From: Incurvaria masculella
Taxonomy: Eukaryota > Arthropoda > Insecta > Lepidoptera > Incurvariidae
Length of the DNA stretch: 64,000 nt
Assembly: GCA_946894095.1 (NCBI GenBank)
Contig: OX335645.2
Span: forward strand, 20,235,001 to 20,299,000
Reading direction: 5' to 3'
Both the position numbers and the translations under genes were made by a program. Under the pieces are notes generated by a model that saw only the letters and a program-made list of their open reading frames with translations, searched no databases and was not told where the DNA came from. How positions within the stretch are numbered: the stretch's first letter is position 1; the number at the start of each line of letters is the position of its first letter. This document shows, one piece after another, positions 35,135-45,829 of this stretch.

Positions 35135-35321
35135 AAATAGCGCAAATCGGCTTTTGCGCCATCTACATGGAGGAAAAAACCCCGTTGTGGGTGCCGAAGG
35201 TTACAGAAATGTTTATGAAATTATCCTTAAAGAACCAACAAAGTTTGGTGATTTATTGGTAAAACTTAAAAGGCCGGATTCAGTTATTTTTATTCCTACA
35301 GAGGGAAAGAAATTTGTTTAA
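35135..35321 (+). CDS. Orphan exon-like open frame, possible terminal exon
   Basis: A pyrimidine-rich stretch (cttccttctttgg) followed by accag makes a plausible acceptor at 35134. The frame, with one nucleotide completing a split codon, then runs NSANRLLRHLHGGKNPVVG, AEGYRNVYEIILKEPTKFGD and LLVKLKRPDSVIFIPTEG to TAA. The residue mix is protein-like (charged and aliphatic residues in balance), unlike the neighbouring chance frames. I do not recognise a family and found no upstream exon. It could be a last exon of a long-intron gene or a relic of a transposon protein. Confidence 0.35.
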
Positions 35322-36639
35322 TAGTTACATCTACTCAACGTAACAAATATAATCGCCTTCGTAAGTGTTGTGAAAATATGAACTCTAAATTATTTCTATA
35401 AAACGAATCCAAATGAGCGTGAAAGCGCAATATTTTAAGATGACACCTCTCGTGGTGTTTGATATTTATTTTAATTCTAGTAATGAACGTTCCCATTGGC
35501 CGGCACGTGCGCCTAATTGTGAACTACCCGCATGCGCGCCGCCGCCGTCGATTGACGGATAACAAACGCTTGCACCGTTCGATTTTCAAATTCTAACTGT
35601 CAAAACTCCATTGGCATTCCAGCGAGGCACTGGTTTGAAACTATTTACTTATATCTCTGTTTGAAAAAATAGATTATGTTTTCCTTTTATCCGCGATAAA
35701 AGAAAAAAAAAATTATCAACTGCAACACACAGGGCCCATTCAGGTATTAGTAAGTTCAAGTTTGGTCCTAAATTTCAACTCGCTTTTATACATAGGTCCA
35801 TCGACTTCATAGGTCATGTTTCCGCGCTTCTTTAACGTCAGTTTTGTTTGGTCGAAATCCGGTTTGTCCTATGAATAGGTTGAAAGGAAAATAAACAATT
35901 CCATTATTTCAATAATAATAATTTTTTTAGCCACTATTAGGTTAAATTACTCCCGAACTTGAACTCACTTTTACCTGAAAAGGAACCCCCATATCTTAAA
36001 ATTTTGGGTAGATAAATAGGGTAAATATGGAGACAACGATGCGCGAAAATTTTTTGCTCGTTTGGAATGGGGCTTGGTGGGACATCGGTACCTTGAATCA
36101 AACACAATATATATTATGTAGAGCCAGAACATACCTGTTTGGTGCCATGCAGGTTTCGGCCAGGAAGAGGAAAATACAAGGGTCCACGGCATTTCTTCCA
36201 TGCATTTCGTTAATTTGAAAGCCTTATTTATCTACTTAACTCTTCTCGTGTCCTCAAGCTCAAGATACAAAGTAACTTGTGGGCTGTGCGACGTGATGAA
36301 TTAAGCACAGAAGAGTTAGAAATGTGGAAGTGGAGTACGCGTGTGGCTGGCGGCGGGCGGCGCTGTGGTGGTGACAAGGTGAGCCCGTATCGCGGCGGCC
36401 GAGTGACCAGGTGCCCGGCCATTACAACCGTCGCAGTCCTGCGATGGCTACTGAGGGCTCCTCAGACCACCGACATTACACCTATTACCATTCTCGACCA
36501 CGCATTTCACATAGCCCGCGAGTTGCGGTTTACTCAATAGGTAAAGAGATACTGGACATTGGATATTGTAATGATAACAACATTGAGTTAGATATTTGAG
36601 CGGCTCGTAGTAGGGGCGCGGAGCCTCGCTTTTCTTTCA

Positions 36640-36885
36640 TAGTTGGATGAAAGGATGGTAGAAACGACAATACAAAAGTCCGTGTTTTCTATCTACTTCG
36701 ACGTATTAATTTGGGTTTCAGCGACATCTACATTTGAAGCATTGTAATCAGATTTTGAAAATAATCTGAAAAAGTATTGGTCATGACATTCTGATTACAA
36801 TGCTTCAAATGTAGATGTCGCTGAAAGGTCCTGAAATGACACCTTCTTCTTCGAAAATGAGGTGTGTTGGGCTAATCATGACTAG
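36640..36885 (+). mobile_element. SINE-B 3' half, interrupted by a palindrome
   Basis: tggatgaaaggatggtagaa, caatacaaaagtccgtgttt, then the insert at 36716-36826, then ggtcctgaaatgacaccttc and aggtgtgttgggctaatcat. The two flanks are in family order, which shows a nested insertion. Confidence 0.65.
36716..36826. mobile_element. Perfect 37-bp inverted repeat made of SINE-C body
   Basis: The left arm (tttcagcgacatctacattt ... gtaatcaga) and right arm (tctgattacaatgcttcaaa ... gtcgctgaaa) are exact complements over 37 nt, with a 37-nt spacer. The left arm plus the spacer match the SINE-C copy at 47624 (ctgaaaaagtattggtc). It looks like a SINE-C fragment joined to an inverted copy of its own end. 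Confidence 0.85.
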
Positions 36886-38272
36886 TTCCACAAAATCTTC
36901 CAGAAATGCTAAAGAGTGCACAAATTGTAAATTGTTTTGTTTGGTTTTACCTGAAAGTCTTTTTGCTTTAAGATTTCTAAAATCTGGTCCGGACGCATTC
37001 TTGTTTACTAACGAATGTTACTAAAAGTATTTTTTTTTATAATTACTAAGAATGGGTCTTTCTGAGGACCACTATTTTATAAGAAATATTACCCAGATTC
37101 CCAGCGACACTTCATGAAGGTTGCTAGCCAAAAAATACCCTCAAATAAGACAAAACCTACGGTTAGAAACACATACCCCAGATTTCAGCACAGCGCAGAG
37201 ATTCTTAACAGCTTACCGTACCTAACAGACTTTAACATAGTATATATAAGAAGGTACTACGAGCGCGCATTACAAATGGTTACTTACATAAAACACGTAC
37301 ATATTTTTCTTAAAAAAATACTTCTATTATAGTCTCTTAATTTTCGTAAAAAAAATTACCACTTTCTACGCATTTATCAGGCAAGAAACGTTTCGTCTCC
37401 GTTTCAGAATGGGCAAAAATGCTTACGTATGTCCGGCGTTCTTCTCTACAGTTCACATTTCCCAACCGATTCTAGGGAAATTTTTTGAGCAGGTTCGATA
37501 ATTATATAAATTTTTTAGACAAGCCAGTTTTTTATGATTTTTAAAATTTAGAAAGACGTTCAAAAGTGTCAAATGTTCATAAATACAGACTCGCGAGGTC
37601 TACAGCTCATAGAGCCACTAGTTGAAAATTGCCTCCAGCATAAAATGTCACTTGGATTGCTGTAAATAAACTGGTGACCAGCTCCCGGGCTAAAGTCCTG
37701 TGACACGCGCAACCCGCACAAATCGCGTGCCCTGTTTATGGCCTATCTGCATCGGGTGGGTGGCTTCTGCAAATTGTACGTTCCGCTTCTTGAGTGGTAT
37801 AATTAGTTCATTCGAGCTAACTATTCAGGTGTTATGATATTGCTGGCGTTCCTTTGGCTCAGTCAGATGCACCGACGCCTGTTATTTTCAAATCAGACTT
37901 AAATCGCTTTAATAAAACGAATATACAAACGTAAAGAAAATTGCAGCTGGACGTAGTAGAATTTAGCAATTTTTATAGAGCTGAAGGGGACCAATCGAGA
38001 GAATCGTAACCGAAATGCATAAATTGTTTGGTAATCTCAGATAATCTTCGGCGGGAGTACGAGGAATGTGAAAATCTTAGGCATTCCCGAGTAATCCCAG
38101 GGATATGGCTAAATAACGCCTTTTCTATTACTGTACGTGGTCAGACCATAATCAGCAAAACTTCGAACTCTGAATTACTAATCACAATCTGATTTATTTT
38201 ACATGCAAAAATAAAAACTATAAAATCGTGTCATATACGAGTAAAACGTCAAAACCATACGAGTTTTACAAC

Positions 38273-38486
38273 TTCAACCTGTCAACAACTCAGACTACCG
38301 ATTGGGTAGAAAACACGGAGTCGACGTAAACGGCAACGTCAACGCATTTACGGCGACGAGCGTAAACTGTCAAATCAAACTCAGACTCACCAATTCCCAC
38401 TGCGCGCGCTCTTGAAAACGCTAGTCGCTCGGTTTGGAGTAAACCCCAATATAGTTGAGATTTCGGACTACGGGCTCTGAAAGAAG
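38273..38486 (-). mobile_element. MITE-F second copy, internally shortened
   Basis: Matches the reverse of the copy at 13950: ggacgtaaacggcaacgtc-like core (here gtcgacgtaaacggcaacgt), gcgcgcgctcttgaaaacgc, tagtcgctcggtttgg and gactacgggctctg. The left terminal repeat is reduced. Confidence 0.75.
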
Positions 38487-38914
38487 CCTACTCGTGACGG
38501 AATCTCCATTTGTTTGTTTATCCCCATTTGCAATGCTGTAATGACAAGTCAACAACACATAAATTGTGCAAATTAAATGATTGAGTTTTGCCACAGCCAG
38601 TAATTTACTTTGTACTTATCGGTGTACTTTTTAATCACCGTCCGGGGAACGTTATGGGCATGAACACTCTAGAGGCGGCTGCGCCTGAGATTATTACTTC
38701 TTAGACGACACATTCCTATTGGAGGAAATAGGGTTTTGATAAAAAATAATACGTAGTTATTTTTGATACGTTAATTTTTTTAATAATGTTACAAATTCAA
38801 AAGTCTAGTTCATAAAATCGAACCATAAATGGAGTTCTGAGAAAGCTCATTATATGTCCTCCAATCGGACGTGATAAGACAAGTACCTAAGTAAAATACA
38901 CATACTGTCAAAAG

Positions 38915-39195
38915 TATTAATACCCAATTACTGGGAACAGATTATCTTTTTTATGATCAAACATTTTCCCGTTTCGCCCAAATGCGAGGTACTCCATGTA
39001 TCTGAATCCACGTATAACTCTAGATGGCTTCTGGTTGGTTAAGCCCGCCTGGGCTGGTACCAATACATTAGATGAAAGGTGGTCGAATTGGCAATGAAAC
39101 ATTGTCCGTCTTGTCCATTCAGTTCAATGTCTCCGGGCAATATAATGAGTGTCGTAGTTCCCATGAGGTGTTTTGGGCTAATATCATGACAGCTG
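38915..39195 (+). mobile_element. SINE-B, head lost
   Basis: caaatgcgaggtactccatg, ggttaagcccgcctgggctg, gtaccaatacattagatga, ggtcgaattggcaatgaaac, cagttcaatgtctccgggca and gaggtgttttgggctaatat are in family order. Confidence 0.75.
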
Positions 39196-39247
39196 GTGTG
39201 ATTTTAGCCATCCAAGTTCAATACAAAACAGCACGCTCTGAGACTTA

Positions 39248-39415
39248 GGCTGAGATAAATAGTCGTTACAAAAACTAAGAATAACGAAAAGTAGTACTTT
39301 GTGACGGCAATTTGCATTACATTGAGATTTCGTCCATACAAAATGTGTCCAAGTGACGTCACAAAGTACGACTTTTCGTTAGTCTTAGTTTCTGTTACGA
39401 CTATTTATCTCAGCC
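39248..39415. mobile_element. MITE-H, 168 bp, TTA target duplication (PIF/Harbinger-like)
   Basis: Arms of about 60 nt: ggctgagataaatagtcgtt, acaaaaactaagaataacga, aaagtagtactttgtgacg on the left, mirrored on the right (cgtcacaaagtacgactttt, cgttagtcttagtttctgtt, acgactatttatctcagcc). It is flanked on both sides by TTA (39245-39247 and 39416-39418), the 3-bp target pattern of PIF/Harbinger elements. No coding capacity. Confidence 0.85.
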
Positions 39416-39468
39416 TTAGTTTCGAAACAGGGTCGCCGATGAAAAGGGCATGGCATTTTTACACACAC

Positions 39469-39606
39469 CGAAATTTCGCCTCGTTCTCCGAAGACTTTCC
39501 CCGTCAGTTCTAGCCCCATCTCTTGCTCTGTGGTCGCTGACGACGTTGACTCCTGAGTGTCCATGCGCGGCCGCTTCCTGCCGGACATCTGGTCGGCGCC
39601 GCTCAT
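39469..39606 (-). CDS. Candidate first coding exon (46 codons), gene unknown
   Basis: The ATG at 39606 opens MSGADQMSGRKRPRMDTQES and continues TSSATTEQEMGLELTGKVFG through ERGEIS. It is followed by the donor-like GTGTGTGTAA in phase 0. The peptide has a KRPR basic cluster like a nuclear localisation signal and a Ser/Thr/Glu-rich stretch. The DNA upstream is CpG-rich with a CCAAT-type sequence (gccaatcagg on the minus strand) at about 39738-39747, as expected for a promoter. No downstream exon was found; the Harbinger-type MITE sits about 53 nt beyond the donor. I do not recognise the protein. Confidence 0.4.
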
Positions 39607-39750
39607 AAAATCTAACTCCGCGCGACACTTCGTTACCGTCCAGCCATCCAGGCGTTGCGTAACGCTCGGCGCACTAGCGCGCAGGTGCGGGCTAGATTGT
39701 ACGCTCGGCGAACAGGTGCGCCGGAGTCGCCGAGCCTGATTGGCAGTGGG
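39607..39750 (-). promoter_or_regulatory. Candidate CpG-rich promoter for the 39606 exon
   Basis: GC- and CpG-rich relative to its surroundings, with an inverted CCAAT motif near 39740 and no TATA box. It fits a housekeeping-type promoter driving leftward transcription. This is inference from composition and position. Confidence 0.3.
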
Positions 39751-39999
39751 ATAGTCCGGGCTTGATTTTATTCAGCTCGCTTGCCTTACTAGGAGCGGGA
39801 ATTGCCTATGAGCCTGTTATTGTGATTTGAATACTTTTTGTGCAGTATAATTATGCGTTGCATCACATTTTAATATCGTTCACATAATTTATGTACCATA
39901 ATGTTTTATTCGACTTGAAATATATTTTCGTGTATTTTATTTAATTGAAAATAAAAAATGCATATGTAGAGACACAAAATAAGTAATAGTATAGAGTTG

Positions 40000-41210
40000 A
40001 AACCGTTCAGTCGTCATCGAGGTTCTTGCGAAGCTGAAATATTCACACTGTTATATTTATTAGCACCTTAGCACTGGCCAATATTAAAATATATTGCGCA
40101 TACCATAGAAATAGGATCTAAGGGCGCTGTGCGCGCATGGTAGGTCTATGGCGCATACAGACTCAATATTTATTTCCACAAGTGGCTAATTACACAAACA
40201 ATATAAACAAAATATTACAATATTAAAACATTAACTCTTTAGCTATAGAAATTCGGTTCTTTTGATCTAAATGTCACTGGACACTGAGGTCGCTGGAATT
40301 TACATTGTGGCGTCATTTAAAAAAATGCGTGTCTCAGTAACCCGTAAAATGTTTCGTAGTAGGTACGATTTTCAAAGATTTTAGAGGCTCGCTCGGCTTC
40401 AACTTCAAGACGCTAGTTTAAAGCGGGTTTGCAGAATTCGAGCACGGTAAACCTCAGTGACGAATTTAGCTATGGTCGCCAGTTCACTGCTGTAAACAAA
40501 CCATTTGCGTGTGAAATATTAAAAATATTTTATGGATGTAGTATGTCCGTAGAACCACATCATGTAGCATATTGAAGAAGGGTAGCGTAGATTATTAGAA
40601 GTAACCAACGCGAACGGCTGGCTCCTGTTCGCATGCGCGTAACTCACCACTCAACATCCCGTCCTGTCATTACGGCGCTCGCGCTAAGTGCTGTCTCATG
40701 CAAAGCGGAAAAAATCAAATTCATTACGTTCGAATGTTACGAGTTGTGCGCAAGCGCACGCGCAGGTGGCGCACTCTTTCGTCGCCGCTTTTTGCTCGCG
40801 GAGAGATGGCGCTAGGGGGCACCTGCTCCGCTGCCGTTGAAGATTGCGAGCCCCTATTCATTCGAGCAATAATCTAAGAATTAATAGGCAATAGCGAATG
40901 ACAAAATGGAAATGTGCCTATTGGGAATAAACAGTAAGTAAAGTTTGCCAGCGTACATGTAATGACAGCGTTAGAAGTTAGATACGGGCAGGGGCACGTG
41001 CATTGCCTCTTGAAGCAAGCGCCTAGGTGAGGGTTCTGTCTACTTTGTTTGCAGCGAAGACGTTTCGACTTAGAGGGTGGATATTCTAAAAGGAACCTGT
41101 AGGATCTGTATTATTGTTTGGGGCTTTACTGTTGAGTAAGCACACTTGAGACAGACATATACAAAGATTATCAAAGTTTCATCTTTGCAACCTTGGTTAC
41201 ATAACATCGC
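40000..41210. other. Intergenic, no gene recognised
   Basis: AT-rich with a GC patch at about 40610-40830 holding short frames on the plus strand. No motif or splice structure that I can support. Confidence 0.35.
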
Positions 41211-41218
41211 AGTCTTAA

Positions 41219-41760
41219 GGTGGCCCAACCCGCTCATCTCCCCATACAAAAGGGGAAAGAAGATCACGCCCATATTTCTTGTCAGAGATCCAAAATTTTG
41301 CTCAAAATAGCTTTATTTGATCGAACTAGATGTCTGATGACCATTGGCATTGTAAAATTGTGTTTGGTTTCTAAGTTACAAGGTCCGAAAGTTCGAATTT
41401 TTCGCGCGTTTTATACGACAACTTTGGAGGTGGATTACGCAATGATAAAGTAAGAACATCGTAAAAAGATTAGTCATCAGACATAGCTTATTTAATCAAG
41501 ATTTATGATCTATTTGGTTTTTGTTAGATTTTTGACTACAGCCGTCGTGGTTTACTTTTAGCTGTAAGTCGTTTTGAAATTAAAATTTTCGTAAATCTTA
41601 CCAAATCATACACTATGCACATTGTCTTTTTTGTGGACATGTTGCATCTTCCTTATCACGGAGCCTGTCTTATTCTTTGAAACAGAGAAGGTCCCAGAGC
41701 GCAACAGCACGGTTTTGTACCGTGCCCGCGAATGAGTTAGGCCCGCCGGGTTGGGCCGCC
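41219..41760 (+). mobile_element. MITE-P copy 1 (542 bp)
   Basis: Terminal repeats GGTGGCCCAACCCG and its near-complement cgggttgggccgcc. TTAA stands at the left (41215-41218) but not at the right (TGTT). The interior carries catacaaaaggggaaagaag, the gcacggttttgtaccgtgc hairpin and gcaacagcac. No frame with a recognisable transposase. Confidence 0.85.
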
Positions 41761-42057
41761 TGTTTCTGGGTCCCAATCTGACTAGCTGAATCGCTACAGA
41801 ATCGTTACCACCGCTTGTATTATTTTTAGAACCGGAATCCGCACTGTTCAAAATTATGTGCACTCCTTCTCTATGATGGCTTCAAATTTAATTTAATATT
41901 AATACAATGTATAATGATTATATTGTAATTTAAATAGTTAAATAAATGTTTTTGTGCTAAGCAAGTAAATCGATTTTTTCAACAAATGTGATACGTATTT
42001 CGAATTACTAAGGAGAATTACGGGAGCAGGGACTTTAGGAGAATTACAAATATGGGG

Positions 42058-42240
42058 TGGGCCAGGTGGCAAAATTGGTAGACCCAATGCTCGCCAATGA
42101 CATGTTTGCTGGTTCATGTCCAGCCTAGCAGTGTTTTGATAAAGTTAAATTTACAGCTTTATCTATTTTATTAATACATCATTGCTTCACGGTCGATTCT
42201 ACATACATATCAAATTTATTTCTTTGCTTTCTTAGACTTA
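42058..42240 (+). mobile_element. tRNA-derived SINE (SINE-A), copy 2
   Basis: Matches copy 1 through head (tggcaaaattggtagaccc), box-B-like stretch (ggttcatgtccagcc) and tail (cacggtcgattctacatac, atatcaaattt). Box B has decayed more than in copy 1. Confidence 0.6.
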
Positions 42241-42584
42241 GAAAATACAATAGAATTTAATAACCTTTTATTAACTGACTCAATCCGCTGCTTTTTGAGT
42301 TAGTAAGCATAATTATTGATAAAAGTCAATCCTCCGTCTAGACCAGTTCTTGGGCGATGACCTCTGAACAACAACACGTCCAGCTCCGCCCCAACCCGTT
42401 CTTAATGGAGTAAGATATGATTACGTGTACACTAAGTGACATCTTATTATATCATCGTGGTAAATTTTACCATGATATTAGTTGTTGATCGCATGTTATG
42501 TGCCAAGTTGGCAATGATAGGATGGAACGACGAGAAGTGGCCCTAAATCACCGATATCGAATTCGGTAATGTTTTTATTTGTAA

Positions 42585-42660
42585 CTGGATATGTATGACT
42601 GGACATGATAGTTCACAACCACTTCACAACACACCGCATTCCCGCAGGAACTAGGTGGCC
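42585..42660 (-). mobile_element. SINE-B 3' end
   Basis: atgactggacatgatagttc and caacacaccgcattcccgca are the distal end in reverse. It abuts the LINE relic on its right. Confidence 0.5.
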
Positions 42661-43770
42661 ACTTCGGACACATCGAGGTGCGCCGAGTCTATTGCCGAGC
42701 TGATACAACAGGGCATTGATTACTTTATTAAATCCTCTGTTGTTCCAGTGGGTGGCAATCACATGCCCTGGTTCAGCCGCCAGTGTCATCTCGCAGTTAA
42801 GGCTGGAGCGTACCGTTGTGACAAGGCGTGCCCTCAATACCTCCTCCAAATCTTGCAAGCGGACGCTGACTATGGCCAAGTTTAAACACGACCGTGAATT
42901 GTGAGTCTAACTCAACGTTGGATGACCAGGGTGCAGCGACTTCCTTGACATCACACATTCTGTAGACTTGGTATCAAAATGTTTGAGGGCGTTAGACACT
43001 TCGAAGAGTAGTGGTCCTTACGGAATTCCTGACATTGTATTCGAGAAGTGTGCTCCTGAGTTGACACCGATAATCACCCGAATTTTCCGTCCCTCCTTCA
43101 CCCGAGGTATCGTTGCCTCTTGCTGGAAGTGAGCCTCGGTCCAACCGGTACCGAAAAAGGGCGACCTAGCGAATCCCTCGATCTATCGGCCCACCGCGAT
43201 AACTTATCTTTATGTAAAGTAATGGAGCGGTTTCCGAAAAGCACGGTCAATAGGAGATCTTCTATCGTACGTCACGCATGTATGGTCTGATAAACTGGAC
43301 CATTTTGGGTAGTCGCTGGCAGTAGCATAAGACATCGCAAAAGCCTTCGATTGTGTATGGCACCAGGGCCTTCTAAACAAGGTCCCGTCCTTCGGCATTC
43401 CACCCAAGCTTTGCTCATGGATTGCCAGCTTCCTGTCGGGTTGCTCCTTATACGTTGCCGTTGATGGAGCAAATTCGGACGACTTCCCGATTGGGGCTGG
43501 TGTTCCGCAGGGCTCGGTGGTGTCACATACTCTTTTTTTAATCTTCATCAACGATTTACTGTCACTAGGCATGGTTCACAGTTACGCTGATGACAGCACA
43601 GAGCATAAGGGTGTGCCAGCGATTGGATGCGCAGAGATGCACAACCCAGCAGGGCGCAACTAGGGCGTTCTAGAAAAAGTTGCCACCTGGAGCCAGGAGA
43701 ATCTTGTCGCCTTCAACGTTCGCAAGATGCAATACCGTATTTTCTCCACCAAGGTTGATCCGTTATGGTT
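42661..43770 (+). pseudogene. Decayed CR1/Jockey-type LINE, EN-RT linker and RT
   Basis: Pieces across frames give IDYFIKSSVVPVGGNHMPWF then SRQCHLAVKA (the linker before RT), SSGPYGIPDIVFEKCAPEL, QPVPKKGDLANPSIYRPTA (RT domain 1), DIAKAFDCVWHQGLLNKV (first catalytic Asp region), GAGVPQGSVVSHTLFLIFIN and HSYADDST (the YADD box). There are several stops (TGA at about 43130, TAA and TAG later) and frameshifts. It is long dead. It differs from the LINEs at 20 kb and 56-61 kb. Confidence 0.88.
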
Positions 43771-43835
43771 ATTATAGATCTATATTATTGGTTCTTCAGT
43801 AAGGAAGGATATATTAAAAAAAATATATCACTGAT

Positions 43836-43855
43836 CAGAGATTGTGCACTCCACA
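43836..43855. mobile_element. Solo MITE-E end
   Basis: agagattgtgcactcc matches the terminal repeat of the element at 18763. No partner end was found nearby. Confidence 0.5.
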
Positions 43856-43899
43856 CTAAAAATAATTATTCGCAATACCGAAGCTAGTTTGATTTCGTG

Positions 43900-44060
43900 C
43901 AGGCAGCCAGGCCAGCCGAGCGCGCACAAAGCGGCGGGGCGGTGGCTGCGACGCGGCGCGCGCGCAGGTGGCGGCCGCAACTCGATATCTCCTATTGATC
44001 GCGCGACGCGACGCGCGGCCAGGAGCCGCGTCGTGCGCGCATTATCTGTACCCACAAAAC
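43900..44060. other. CpG-rich patch
   Basis: Dense in CG dinucleotides (gcgacgcggcgcgcgcgcag, gcgcgacgcgacgcgcggc). It is next to the solo MITE-E end. It might be an unmethylated promoter, but I see no linked exon. Confidence 0.35.
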
Positions 44061-44667
44061 GAATACCACTCCAACTTAAGGGCCGTCGAGACCGTTGTTA
44101 ACGAATTAACAAATTATATCTTTGTTTCAATCTAAAGTAAAAATGAACTCACGGTTACATGTCCGCTATACACCATAAACACGTTGCAGCTACGTTGCAA
44201 TATCTATTAACTTGCAAGTATCCTAAGAAATATTTGAGGAGTAAATTTAAGGTACAATTAATTCACAACAAGATTAAGGGCCGAGTGCACGAAAGGACAA
44301 AAGATCAAAATCAATGTCAGCGTCTCATTAAACACGTCATGGGCTTAATGAGACAGTCACACAATTTGTATGGACAGTATGGAAGGAAATCCATGCGGTC
44401 CACTGAAAGTGACGTGTTTGAATATTGATTTACTCAGCCGTCTCTTCGTGCAATCGGGGCTAAGAATTACTTAATCAATAATTCTTGATAGCTACGAGTA
44501 AATCGTTATTATTTTTACCGTTCAAAAATGTTTATTGACTTAGTAAGAACTGCAATGGAAAATCTGCTTCCAGCTGCTTCTGTTGTAGCCAGGTAACGGC
44601 TCTTCACTAACCTTTTAAAATAAACAATACAAAAGATTGTGAACCTCCTCCTTTTTTTATATATTTA

Positions 44668-45822
44668 CTAGCTGCGGTACCCGGCTCCGCTCGGGTTAGT
44701 GTCGGCTAAATTATCTCATGGATAAAAAGTAGCCCACATGACTGGTCCAAAATAGGGTCAAACTGGTCCAGGACAATGTATCCATGTACCAAATTTAATC
44801 AAGATCGTTCGAGCCGAAATAGCATGATTTAATGAGAAACATCCAATAATTCCCATTTAGAGCTTCGTTGACGTTTGGTGGCTATTTAAAAAAAAACATT
44901 TGCCGCGAGAACCTTTCTGCACTTTCACTGCTACATTGCTTACCTAGTAAGTAACGTGTAACGTAGGTAAGTTTTGCGTGGACTCCAACCCACAGCCAGC
45001 CTCAACATCGAAAACAGTAACCCATCTCGAACCTGACTGCTCCCAGAGATGCTATACATTGATAAAATACGCATATAAATCAGGTAAGTGGTTCGCATGT
45101 TATAAGACTTTAAGACTCACTACTTACCCTTCTGGTAATGAAGCGTTATATTATGTAATCTATAAGTTTTTAGTAGAATCAGGCTAGACGTAGATACAAT
45201 GCACATCTAAATCGAGTAATTGGTTCTCAAGGATTTTATTCTGTTGGTCGCTCCTCCGGCGATTTAGCGTGATGCCAAGTAGTCCTAAAGTTGCAGGAAA
45301 TACCAAGCCGTACTTCAGTAAAAGTAAGCGCTGCCGCCGCAAAGCCGAGCCGTGCATAGCATTGCAGTTTGTATGACAGCCCCATCTTAGCGTAAGCGGA
45401 ACTGAATTCTATTTAGCCAATCCTAATTCCCGGGTAGTTAAATGTACATGTACTAAGTTTTACAAATCGCTAGTGCCTTGAAAATTCGCCAAACGGACAC
45501 CAAACAGTCACGACGTCTGCCCTCCCCCCGCCGCCGCTCCCCGCCACCGCCCCCGGCTCCTCTCCCCCTAGTGTGAAGTATCGCTACCGGCATCGTTTTC
45601 GCAGCCCCGTGAAAGTTCTAAAGCCCATGGGCACATAAATTGTAGCCTATGTGTTATTCTGATGTATAAGCTATATTATTGTAAAGTTTCATTAGAATCC
45701 ATTCAGTAGTTTTTACGTGAAAGAGTAACAAACATCCATCCATCCATCCATCCATCCATCCATCCATCCATCCATCCATCCATCCATTATTACAAACTTT
45801 CCCCTTTATAATATTTATTAGA
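44668..45822 (-). mobile_element. Non-autonomous Helitron, 1.15 kb
   Basis: The minus strand starts TCTAATAAATATTATAAAG and ends ...GGTACCGCAGCTAG followed by T. The outer ~150 nt on both sides carry family text (tcatggataaaaagtagcc; tagcctatgtgttattctga). No Rep/helicase frame is seen. Contains the (CATC)n run at 45733 and a pyrimidine-rich GC patch near 45510-45565. Confidence 0.75.
45733..45786 (+). repeat. (CATC)n microsatellite
   Basis: About 13 uninterrupted 4-nt units near the 5' end of the Helitron at 44668-45822. Confidence 0.95.
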
Positions 45823-45829
45823 TTATATT

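Noticed and set aside
36277..36540. Frame with a GTGAGC donor-like site at about 36379
   Set aside because: The frame lacks a proper start and the GC-rich text is low-complexity; a first exon cannot be supported.
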